This document shows, piece by piece, positions 1 through 7,136 of a DNA stretch of 64,000 nucleotides (within the stretch, counting starts at the first letter, position 1; every line of letters begins with the position of its first letter). The stretch comes from CAZCBX01 sp964497185 (lineage in GTDB: Bacteria > Bdellovibrionota_G > JALEGL01 > JAGRMV01). The notes under the pieces were generated by a model. That model was given only the letters and a program-made list of their open reading frames with translations. It was not told the origin of the DNA and did no database searches. Both the position numbers and the translations under genes were made by a program. Where the stretch lies: positions 231,519 through 295,518 of the forward strand of contig CAZCBX010000001.1 of the NCBI GenBank assembly GCA_964497185.1. The letters are read 5' to 3'.

Positions 1-1622
1 TCCACTTTTTACCCAGTTTGGCGCTGGAAGCCTGCAAATACGTCGACAAGGTGCGCATCAATCCTGGCAATTTTGCCGATCGAAAACGCTTTGACGTGCG
101 CGAATACACCGATCAAGAATATCAGCTGGAGCTGGAGCGCATTGCCGAAGAATTTTCGCCCATCGTGCGTGAGGCCAAAAAGCGGGGCATCGCCATGCGC
201 ATTGGCACCAACCATGGCTCATTGTCCGATCGCATTATGAACCGCTTTGGTGATACGCCCGAGGGCATGGTGGCCTCGGCATTGGAATTTATTCGTATCG
301 CGCAGGCAGAAAACTTTCATGATTTGATTGTTTCCATGAAAGCATCCAACCCCATGGTGATGATTCAAGCATACCGCAGTTTGGTTCAAGCCATGGACCA
401 AGAACAAATGGATTACCCACTGCATTTGGGCGTGACCGAAGCCGGGGATGGCCAGGATGGTCGAATCAAATCCGCCATTGGCATTGGATCGCTTTTAACC
501 GATGGTTTGGGTGACACCATTCGCGTATCGTTAACGGAAGATCCTGAACGTGAAATTCCTGTGGCCATGGCCTTGATTCAACAGTGTGCCCGAAGCCCGC
601 TGGATCGCATGCAATCCGAAAATGATTTTGAAAAAAAATACAGTGAGCCTAGCTGGAACCCATTGTCTTATGAAAGAAGATCATCCAACGCGTGGCAAGA
701 TCGCACCCTTACCATCGGTGAGCGTGCCCCCGTAGTGGTGCGCACCACAGCCGATGCAGGGTGGCCCAGTGATTTAAAGCCCGAATGCGTAAGCGTTAAA
801 AAAATCCCCATGCCGCAACCTGAGGGCCCAGTGGTGATTGCGCAACCAGACCAAGGGCCTACAGCGTGGCAGCATGCGGACGGTGTCATCATTGGTGCCC
901 ATCAACAATGGGCTCAGCCCAAGTACGCCGATAAACTTTTGGCACAGGCCAAAGACAAAGCCATTTGGGTGCGCGTTCAAAATCAAACGCAAGCCAGTAT
1001 GCTGCCCGATGTGTTGGCTGCGTTTTCAACCCATCCAAAATTGGGCGTGGAAGTTCGGCATGCCAAACTGGTGGGCTTGGCACGATTGGTGGCCAATGTG
1101 CTCCACCAAGAGGGTTCAAAAGTGCCTTTGCATTTGGCAGTGCAAACCTCCACCGAAGAGTCGCATACCGACATGATTTTACGGGTGAGCAGCGAGCTTG
1201 GCGGTTTGTTGTGCGATGGCCTGGGCGATAGCATTGAAGTGGTGCATGTCAATCCAACCGTCTCCCAAGAGTTGTCCTTTGCTGTATTGCAAGCCACGCG
1301 CTTGCGCATGTTGCGTGCCGACTACATTGCTTGTCCATCCTGTGGTCGAACACTGTTTAATTTGCAGGAAACCACAGCGCGCATCCGCGAAAAAACCAAT
1401 CATCTCGAGGGCGTCAAGATTGCCATCATGGGTTGCATTGTCAATGGCCCTGGCGAAATGGCCGACGCGGACTTTGGGTATGTGGGATCGGGGCCTGGTA
1501 GGATCAACCTCTTTGTCGGCAAAGAATGCGTGCAGCGAAACATCGATCAGGCGCAAGCCGATGAAAAACTCATCGATCTGATCAAAGCACACGGACGTTG
1601 GCATGAACCCCCGGCTGCCTAA
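1..1622 (+). CDS. ispG: 4-hydroxy-3-methylbut-2-enyl diphosphate synthase, long form, 5'-truncated
   Basis: IspG (GcpE) performs the reductive ring opening of MEcPP to HMBPP in the MEP isoprenoid pathway, using a 4Fe-4S cluster. The reading frame is open from base 3, so the true start lies left of the window. The N-terminal TIM-barrel part is recognisable (VRINPGN, RIGTNHGSLSDR, GVTEAGDG). The C-terminal cluster domain carries CPSC at about bases 1332-1343 and GCIVNGPGE about 33 codons later, which supply the three Cys ligands and the catalytic Glu. Some 200 residues separate barrel and cluster domain, so this is the three-domain form known from plants, Chlamydia and Bacteroidetes rather than the short enterobacterial form. 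It overlaps the next gene by 20 bases. Confidence 0.95.
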   Translation, partial: HFLPSLALEACKYVDKVRINPGNFADRKRFDVREYTDQEYQLELERIAEEFSPIVREAKKRGIAMRIGTNHGSLSDRIMNRFGDTPEGMVASALEFIRIAQAENFHDLIVSMKASNPMVMIQAYRSLVQAMDQEQMDYPLHLGVTEAGDGQDGRIKSAIGIGSLLTDGLGDTIRVSLTEDPEREIPVAMALIQQCARSPLDRMQSENDFEKKYSEPSWNPLSYERRSSNAWQDRTLTIGERAPVVVRTTADAGWPSDLKPECVSVKKIPMPQPEGPVVIAQPDQGPTAWQHADGVIIGAHQQWAQPKYADKLLAQAKDKAIWVRVQNQTQASMLPDVLAAFSTHPKLGVEVRHAKLVGLARLVANVLHQEGSKVPLHLAVQTSTEESHTDMILRVSSELGGLLCDGLGDSIEVVHVNPTVSQELSFAVLQATRLRMLRADYIACPSCGRTLFNLQETTARIREKTNHLEGVKIAIMGCIVNGPGEMADADFGYVGSGPGRINLFVGKECVQRNIDQAQADEKLIDLIKAHGRWHEPPAA

Positions 1623-2751
1623 TTTTTTAATCCAACTCTATCGACAAATCTGCCAGCAGCCGCACCTGGCATCTTCCGTGATTCATCAAAACATTACGCG
1701 CAATCGATCTCTGTCATCCACGCATCGTCGGCGTTTTCATCAATGGTTGTTGGATGGTTTGCGGTGGCGGTATGACTGGGACAATTGGTTGGATGTGGGT
1801 GTGGCCACCTTTGATGAATTTGATACCAAATTGGATCAGTTGCAAAAGCAGATATCGGTCGAAGCTTGCACCGACGCATCATCCATCGCACGTACTTGGA
1901 GCATGCCCCAGTGGTTGGTGGAAAGTTTGTTGCAAAACCGTACGCCCCTTCAAGTGGCCAATCTGCTTGGTCAACACATCCATCGACCTTTATTAACTGT
2001 ACGTGTCAACGCGTGGAAGAAAAGCAAAAGCCAGGTGAAAGAATGGTTGGACGCAAACAATCAACAGGCGCAGGATGTTCCCAAGTTATCTTATGCGTTG
2101 GAACTACCGGCGGGTACGCCTCTGTCTTCGATGTTGCCCATGCGCAAAGGGTGGCTTGAAATACAAGATTTGGCCAGCCAGTATTTGGTGGAGCAGATGG
2201 GCGTGCAACGCTGGCAAACGGTCATTGATGGCTGCGCCCGTTCGGGTGGAAAAACGCTGGCCATGGCCAGTCATATGCAGGGCGAGGGTACATTCTATCT
2301 TTTTGATGTGGATGCCCGGTTGTTGGAAAAAACCAAAAAACGAATGGCCCAAGCAGGTCTGGCGCAAACCCATGTGGATTGGATTGCACCGGAGGATGCC
2401 AATCCCATGCCGCATTTGGCCCGCAAAGCAGATCATGTATTGGTGGATGCCCCTTGCTCGAGCATCGGAACGCTGGCGCGCAGACCTTGGCTCAAATGGT
2501 CGTTGACGCCTGAAAAGGTCCATGCGTTTTCCATGTTGCAAAGTCAAATTTTGGCCAGACAAGCACAGTGGGTTAAGCCCGGTGGGCAGCTTGTGTATGC
2601 CACTTGTTCCTGGTTGTATCAAGAGAACCGGGCGGTTGTAGATAAGTTTTTGGGGGCGCATTCGGATTTTTCGTTGAAAAGGGATTTTCAAGCGGAGGAT
2701 GAGCTTGAGGAAAGTAATGGTTTTTATGGTGCTTATTTTGTTCGGGCTTAA
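1603..2751 (+). CDS. RsmB/NOP2-type rRNA (cytosine-5) methyltransferase
   Basis: This 382-residue protein belongs to the RsmB/NOP2/Sun family of SAM-dependent m5C RNA methyltransferases. The two-Cys chemistry of the family is visible: VDAPCSSIGTLARRPWLKW (motif IV Cys) and YATCSW (motif VI nucleophile Cys). The SAM-binding motif I reads DGCARSGGKT instead of the usual DxCAAPGGKT, so a normally conserved Ala-Pro is replaced by Arg-Ser. The N-terminal part, rich in Trp and Arg, resembles the NusB-like helical region of RsmB. The ATG lies inside the end of ispG (20-base overlap), suggesting translational coupling. The target is probably 16S rRNA, but which cytosine cannot be read from sequence. 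Confidence 0.85.
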   Translation: MNPRLPNFLIQLYRQICQQPHLASSVIHQNITRNRSLSSTHRRRFHQWLLDGLRWRYDWDNWLDVGVATFDEFDTKLDQLQKQISVEACTDASSIARTWSMPQWLVESLLQNRTPLQVANLLGQHIHRPLLTVRVNAWKKSKSQVKEWLDANNQQAQDVPKLSYALELPAGTPLSSMLPMRKGWLEIQDLASQYLVEQMGVQRWQTVIDGCARSGGKTLAMASHMQGEGTFYLFDVDARLLEKTKKRMAQAGLAQTHVDWIAPEDANPMPHLARKADHVLVDAPCSSIGTLARRPWLKWSLTPEKVHAFSMLQSQILARQAQWVKPGGQLVYATCSWLYQENRAVVDKFLGAHSDFSLKRDFQAEDELEESNGFYGAYFVRA

Positions 2752-2761
2752 GGTGTGTCTT

Positions 2762-2795
2762 TTTTAAATAGCAATTTGTTTTAAATAGCAATCTG
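2762..2795. repeat. 17-bp tandem duplication
   Basis: Two adjacent 17-base copies of TTTTAAATAGCAAT(T/C)TG differ at one position. They lie directly after the methyltransferase gene and immediately before the long inverted repeat. No function is apparent; replication slippage is the simplest origin. Confidence 0.8.
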
Positions 2796-2950
2796 TGGCG
2801 AGGTACACACCCCGGGGAAACGTTTCGCGAACTCGCGGGCGCCCTTTTTTATTAAGCTAATTATGATTTCATTGGAGCTGGGTTTCTTTGTTTCGGTAGA
2901 TGGAGTTGCTCAGACAGCGCTACACGTTGTCCCCGGGGCGGTACCTGCGC
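2796..2950 (+). ncRNA. Candidate structured RNA closed by a long-range inverted repeat
   Basis: Bases 2801-2823 and 2924-2946 are near-perfect reverse complements over about 22 positions (AGGTAC, CCCCGGGGA and ACGT blocks pair, with small bulges), and GGCG/CGCC extends the stem outward. About 100 bases lie between the arms and contain a smaller hairpin (CGCGA-ACT-CGCG). A rho-independent terminator follows at 2989. This closing-stem, large-bubble, terminator layout is what a 6S-like RNA would show, but I cannot recognise 6S consensus bases, so the family is open. The rest of 2752-3124 holds the 17-bp duplication and the terminator; a 60-codon ORF at 2863-3045 has no coding character. Confidence 0.35.
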
Positions 2951-2988
2951 CCTGTGCATTTGTGCGGGTGGGGGTATGGGTAAATGGT

Positions 2989-3022
2989 CAAACGCCCGAT
3001 GGGCGTTTGTCATTGTTTTTTT
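2989..3022 (+). terminator. Rho-independent terminator
   Basis: A perfect 9-bp stem CAAACGCCC / GGGCGTTTG with a GAT loop is followed after six bases by a run of seven T. It would end a transcript from the methyltransferase gene or from the structured element at 2796-2950. Confidence 0.6.
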
Positions 3023-3124
3023 ATAGTTCTTCGATTTTTAGTTAAAAAATAAAGCATTTAAAATTACAAATGGCTTAGTTATAAAAGGCTGGTTTTGATT
3101 GGTTTTTCGCGTACACTTGCTTGC

Positions 3125-3952
3125 ATGAACGATAAAAAAATGCCCCCATTGCCGCCGCGGTACTTTCCTGAAAAGGCTTACAAAGATCAAGAATTTATCA
3201 ATAGCCCTGATGCTCGGCCGCTTCGGATTTTGGCGGAGTACATGGAGCCCAATCAGCGGTTTGCCCGTCATGGTGTACACAACACCATTGTGTTTTTTGG
3301 CTCGGCGCGTTTGGTCTCTAGTGAAGATGCGCAAGTGTTGTATGATCAGCTTAAAAAAGACAATGCGCCGCAAGAGGAACTTGCACAAGCCAAGCGATTT
3401 GTGCAAATGGGTCAGTATTATGATGATGCCGTAGAGTTGGCTGCCATGTTAACACGGTGGTCCGATGACAAGTACGGGCAAAGTGACCAGCGTTATTTGA
3501 TTTGTTCAGGCGGTGGTCCGGGCATTATGGAGGCTGCCAACAAAGGTGCGCATATGGCTGGTGGCGAGTCGGTGGGCTTGAGTATTTCTTTGCCGTTTGA
3601 GGCCAATGCCAATGAATACATCACCCCCAAGCATAGCTATGAGTTTCATTACTTTTTTACACGCAAGTATTGGTTTTCCTATTTGGCCAAAGCATTGGTG
3701 ATCTTTCCCGGCGGCTTCGGCACGTTGGATGAACTGGCAGAAATTTTAACGTTGATTCAGACCATGAAAATCAAAAAGAAAATTCCCATTGTTATTTATG
3801 GCAGTGAATTTTGGAATGAGGTCCTGAATGTCAAGGCACTTGCCAAGTGGGGTACCATATCACCCACAGACATTGACTTGTTGACTTACTGTGACACTCC
3901 CCAAGATGCATTTGACTGCATCACGGGGCAAATCAAACAACATACAAAATAA
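3125..3952 (+). CDS. LOG-family protein (TIGR00730-like, lysine-decarboxylase-like fold)
   Basis: The 275-residue protein has both signatures of the LOG/TIGR00730 family: CSGGGPGIMEAANKGA (about residues 127-142) and PGGFGTLDELAEILT (about 193-207). Characterised members are nucleoside 5'-monophosphate phosphoribohydrolases, which release a base such as a cytokinin from its ribotide. The N-terminal 90 residues (Pro-rich, then charged helices) extend beyond the minimal family, as in the longer bacterial LOG type. I chose the ATG at 3125 over an in-frame TTG at 3095 because homology-like sequence begins later; no clear Shine-Dalgarno is visible. The natural substrate here is unknown. It ends 11 bases from the convergent CDF transporter. 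Confidence 0.85.
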   Translation: MNDKKMPPLPPRYFPEKAYKDQEFINSPDARPLRILAEYMEPNQRFARHGVHNTIVFFGSARLVSSEDAQVLYDQLKKDNAPQEELAQAKRFVQMGQYYDDAVELAAMLTRWSDDKYGQSDQRYLICSGGGPGIMEAANKGAHMAGGESVGLSISLPFEANANEYITPKHSYEFHYFFTRKYWFSYLAKALVIFPGGFGTLDELAEILTLIQTMKIKKKIPIVIYGSEFWNEVLNVKALAKWGTISPTDIDLLTYCDTPQDAFDCITGQIKQHTK

Positions 3953-3963
3953 ATTTTTACGAC

Positions 3964-4872
3964 TTACGTAGAAGCGGAAGGTTCAATTTCGTCGGTGACA
4001 AATGTGTCGTCGTCATCTGGAAACGGTTCGGTGTGAATCAACACTTCGCGTATGCCATCCATTTTATTTTTAATGCGGTCTTCAATTTGATGGGCCACCC
4101 GATGGGCAACAATGGTTGGCATATCAGGCGGAACCTGTATGTGCAGATCAATAAAGGCCTCACCCACATCTCCGCGTGTGCGCACATGGTGACAATCAAT
4201 GATTTCTTTTTGTTCCAGCACAAGGGCTTTGATTTCTTCTACATCCAAAAAGGCAGCATCGCTTAAAACCATAAAGTTTTTTCGCAATATTTTAAATGCG
4301 GCCCATACGAAGTACAGAGCAATCACCAAAGAAAGCGCAGCATCCACCCAGCCCCAGCCCAAACGAATGCATAAAAGTGAAATTAATACAGTCACGGACA
4401 CCCACACATCGCTTGCGGTATGCATGGCATCGGCTTCCAAAGCTTGGCTGTGAAACTCTTTTGCTTTTTTGTGTTCGTACCGATGCACAAAGAAGTTGAT
4501 GATCAAACTCAATACGATGATGCCGATGCCTGCAATGTGAAAACGAATTTCTTCCGGGTGGGTGATGCGCTCAAGGGCATGTTTGCCAATCTCCCACGCG
4601 GTGAGCAAAATAAAAAAAGAAATGCCCAAAGTAGAAATGCTTTCAAATTTATGATGGCCGTAATGATGATCTTCGTCCGAAGGCTTGGATGCAATCCATA
4701 CGCCGACAAAACCAATGAGGCTGCTGCCCATGTCCATCATGGAGTGAAAGCCATCGGCGATCATGGTCAGCGTGTCGGTCCAAAAACCGTATCCGAGCTG
4801 AAGCACCCCCACCAATAAATTGAGCGCAAAGGTGACAAGAAAAACACGTTTTATGGCGTGGGTTTCTTTCAA
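3964..4872 (-). CDS. Cation diffusion facilitator (CDF) family metal transporter
   Basis: This is an inner-membrane divalent metal/proton antiporter of the CDF (FieF-like) family. The metal-site motifs in the membrane domain are visible: DGFHSMMD in TM2, HHYGHHKFE after it, and ADAMHTASD in TM5. The C-terminal cytoplasmic domain has the typical HHVRTR...HIQV pattern. The open frame extends 64 codons further into pyk, but that part is arginine/cysteine-rich shadow sequence. The likely start is TTG at 4872, which overlaps the pyk stop (TTGA) and would be translationally coupled; this gives 302 residues, normal for the family. Metal preference (Fe, Zn, Mn) cannot be assigned. Confidence 0.85.
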   Translation of the reverse strand: MKETHAIKRVFLVTFALNLLVGVLQLGYGFWTDTLTMIADGFHSMMDMGSSLIGFVGVWIASKPSDEDHHYGHHKFESISTLGISFFILLTAWEIGKHALERITHPEEIRFHIAGIGIIVLSLIINFFVHRYEHKKAKEFHSQALEADAMHTASDVWVSVTVLISLLCIRLGWGWVDAALSLVIALYFVWAAFKILRKNFMVLSDAAFLDVEEIKALVLEQKEIIDCHHVRTRGDVGEAFIDLHIQVPPDMPTIVAHRVAHQIEDRIKNKMDGIREVLIHTEPFPDDDDTFVTDEIEPSAST

Positions 4873-6296
4873 CGTGTGCCCTGATCGCCCAGTCGATGAA
4901 TTTTTAAAATATTGGTGGCACCACTGGATAACCCCGTGCCCGCAATAACAATCACGGCATCTTTTTTCTTCAGTTTGGCTTTTTTCATCACGACCTGATC
5001 GCCCTGAGCAAACAGCTCGTCCACGTTTTTGCCCGCGGCGCTCACATAAGCTTCTACACCCCAAATTAAACTCAAACGTCGATAGGTTTCATGTGAAGGC
5101 GTCAAGGCAATGATCCGAGATTTGGGACGCGCTTTGGACATGGTGATCGCCGTGCGGCCACTTTCGGTGTACACCACAATGGCTTTGTAGGTGGGGTTTT
5201 CGCCAATGGAAGATACGGCGTGGATAATGTAATCCGCATCGCTTTCTCGTTTTTTATCAAATTTGTCTTTGGCCAGTTCTGGATTTTCTTCGGCCGCAGC
5301 AATGATCGAACTCATGGTACGAACAGCATCCAACGGGTATTTGCCCATGGCCGTTTCACCCGATAGCATCACGGCGTCTGTACCGTCCCAAATGGCGTTG
5401 GCCACGTCGGTGGTTTCGGCGCGGGTGGGTCTTGGGTTGAATGTCATGGACTCCAGCATCTGGGTGGCGGTGATCACGGGTTTGGAATGCGCGGCCGCTT
5501 TTTCAATGAGCATTTTTTGAATGACGGGCACTTGGGCGGTGGGCACTTCAACGCCCAAATCACCTCGGGCAATCATGATGGCATCGGTGACCGATAAAAT
5601 TTCGTCGATTTCTTCAACGGCCTGTGGTTTTTCGATTTTGGCCACAATCGGTAAAATACGGCCGTGTTTTTTCATCCAAGTTTTGGCTTTGGTGATGTCC
5701 GCAGCTTTTTGCACAAAGGACAAGGCCACGTAATCAATGTCCAGTTGAACAACTTGTTTAAGAATTTCGCGATCGCGTTTGGTAAAGGGAGAAATTGGGA
5801 TGTAGCGGTTGGGAATATTGATGCCTTTGCGCTGGCGCAATTCTCCACCCACCACCACTTTGCAGTGAATGTCTTTGTCATCGGCCGACAAAACTTTTAA
5901 CTCCATCATGCCGTCGGCCAATAAAATTTGATCGCCTTTTTGCACGATGCTGGGCAATTTGTCGTAGCCCAATGGAATTTCTTTGGAGGTACCGGGCACG
6001 TTGCGATTGGTTAAAATGCAGCGAGCACCTTGTGCAAGGTACACCGGTTCGTTTTGCGCAAATCGACCCACCCTAATTTTGGGCCCCGGCATGTCGGCCA
6101 AAATGCCCACAGGTCTTTTGTATTTGGCAGAAACTTTGCGAATTTTTTCAATGTTTTGAATGTGGTCTTTGACCGAGCCATGCGAAAAATTAAGCCGGAA
6201 CACGTTGACGCCCAAATCCAATGCTTTTTTTAAAGTGACGGATGAATCAAAAGAAGGGCCTAACGTGGCGATGATTTTGGTGCGTTTGGATGCCAT
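4869..6296 (-). CDS. pyk: Pyruvate kinase
   Basis: Pyruvate kinase transfers phosphate from PEP to ADP in the last step of glycolysis. The 475-residue protein is complete. Visible signatures are FRLNFSHGS (Arg34 and the K/Mg site), the active-site block AKIEKPQAVEEIDEI followed by MIARGDLGVEVP, TATQMLESM, and MLSGETAMGKYP. The C-terminal allosteric domain is of normal length. It is the first gene of a two-gene unit with the CDF transporter. On the coding strand, TATAGT/TATAAG sequences lie only about 8-13 bases upstream of the ATG. Confidence 0.97.
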   Translation of the reverse strand: MASKRTKIIATLGPSFDSSVTLKKALDLGVNVFRLNFSHGSVKDHIQNIEKIRKVSAKYKRPVGILADMPGPKIRVGRFAQNEPVYLAQGARCILTNRNVPGTSKEIPLGYDKLPSIVQKGDQILLADGMMELKVLSADDKDIHCKVVVGGELRQRKGINIPNRYIPISPFTKRDREILKQVVQLDIDYVALSFVQKAADITKAKTWMKKHGRILPIVAKIEKPQAVEEIDEILSVTDAIMIARGDLGVEVPTAQVPVIQKMLIEKAAAHSKPVITATQMLESMTFNPRPTRAETTDVANAIWDGTDAVMLSGETAMGKYPLDAVRTMSSIIAAAEENPELAKDKFDKKRESDADYIIHAVSSIGENPTYKAIVVYTESGRTAITMSKARPKSRIIALTPSHETYRRLSLIWGVEAYVSAAGKNVDELFAQGDQVVMKKAKLKKKDAVIVIAGTGLSSGATNILKIHRLGDQGTR

Positions 6297-6351
6297 GGAG
6301 TTCTTATACTATAGGTATGTCAATATTCATAGATACAGTTGCATGCTTGCC

Positions 6352-6370
6352 TCAAACCGACACGGTTTGA
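6352..6370. repeat. Perfect 8-bp hairpin between redoxin gene and pyk
   Basis: TCAAACCG and CGGTTTGA flank an ACA loop. No T run follows on either strand, so it is not a classical terminator. It sits upstream of pyk and downstream of the redoxin gene and could be an operator or an RNA 3'-end stem. Confidence 0.5.
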
Positions 6371-6440
6371 TACAAGCCGCGGGCTCATTGACTTCGCAAG
6401 CTGATCGATTCAGGCGTGTGCAAAAGATTTTGGTGCGCGT

Positions 6441-7121
6441 TTAAGCATTGGGCGAAGACAATTTAATGCCACATCCATAAGGTGCCACATCGGTATGCAC
6501 AACATCGGTGTTGGGGTTGCCATCAAGCAGGGCATCCAAGGCGGCTTCAATATAATTAATGGCGCCATTGAGTGTTGACGGACGAAAAGAGGGTTGGTCG
6601 TCAATGGCTCCTTGGTACACGATCATACCTTTGGGGTCGATAACAAACATATGAGGGGTGGTGGAGGCTTTGTATTTTGTGGCCATGACACCTTCTTCAT
6701 CCAAAAGAACAGCCGTGGGGTGAGCGTTGCGCTGGTCAGGGCCTAAAATCTCTTTGGCTTGCGCAGCGGTCATATGGCCTTGCTTACCGGGCGCAGAAGA
6801 TGAAACCGTCAGCCATATCACACCTTGATCGGTGTACTTTTTTTGCCGGTTTTGCATGTGCCCTTGGTCATAGTGCTTTTTAACAAAAGGACATTCGTTG
6901 TTAAACCATTCAAGCACCACATATTTGCCTTTAAATTGATCCAAACTGTAGGTTTGGCCGTCGTGTCCGGCAATGTCTTTAAATGCATAGGCAGGGGTGG
7001 GGTCTTTTTGGGTTTGAACCACGGGCCCTGCATTGGAAAACAGCACTTCTGTTCCAACCAATAAGGTCACCAGACCCAAGGCAATGGGCCCAAAACGCAA
7101 TTTTTTGAAAAAACGTCGCAC
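6441..7121 (-). CDS. Exported redoxin (thioredoxin-like) domain protein
   Basis: The 226-residue protein has an N-terminal hydrophobic segment (about residues 10-32) that acts as signal peptide or anchor, followed by an AhpC/TSA-type redoxin domain. The motif WFNNECPFVKKHY carries a single Cys at the peroxidatic-like position, and a second Cys lies near the C-terminus in APYGCGIK. This arrangement is typical of periplasmic thioredoxin-family proteins annotated as redoxin-domain proteins. It is encoded 15 bases downstream of a DsbD-like reductase, which suggests that the transmembrane reductase keeps it reduced in the periplasm. The physiological oxidant (peroxide or protein disulfide) is not evident. 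Confidence 0.8.
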   Translation of the reverse strand: MRRFFKKLRFGPIALGLVTLLVGTEVLFSNAGPVVQTQKDPTPAYAFKDIAGHDGQTYSLDQFKGKYVVLEWFNNECPFVKKHYDQGHMQNRQKKYTDQGVIWLTVSSSAPGKQGHMTAAQAKEILGPDQRNAHPTAVLLDEEGVMATKYKASTTPHMFVIDPKGMIVYQGAIDDQPSFRPSTLNGAINYIEAALDALLDGNPNTDVVHTDVAPYGCGIKLSSPNA

Positions 7122-7136
7122 GATCCTCTTATTATA

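Noticed and set aside
2863..3045. 60-codon plus-strand ORF
   Set aside because: It overlaps the long inverted repeat and the terminator and lacks coding character and ribosome site.
4873..5064. N-terminal extension of the CDF transporter into pyk
   Set aside because: The extra 64 residues are Arg/Cys-rich, antisense-frame shadow of pyk without membrane or family features.
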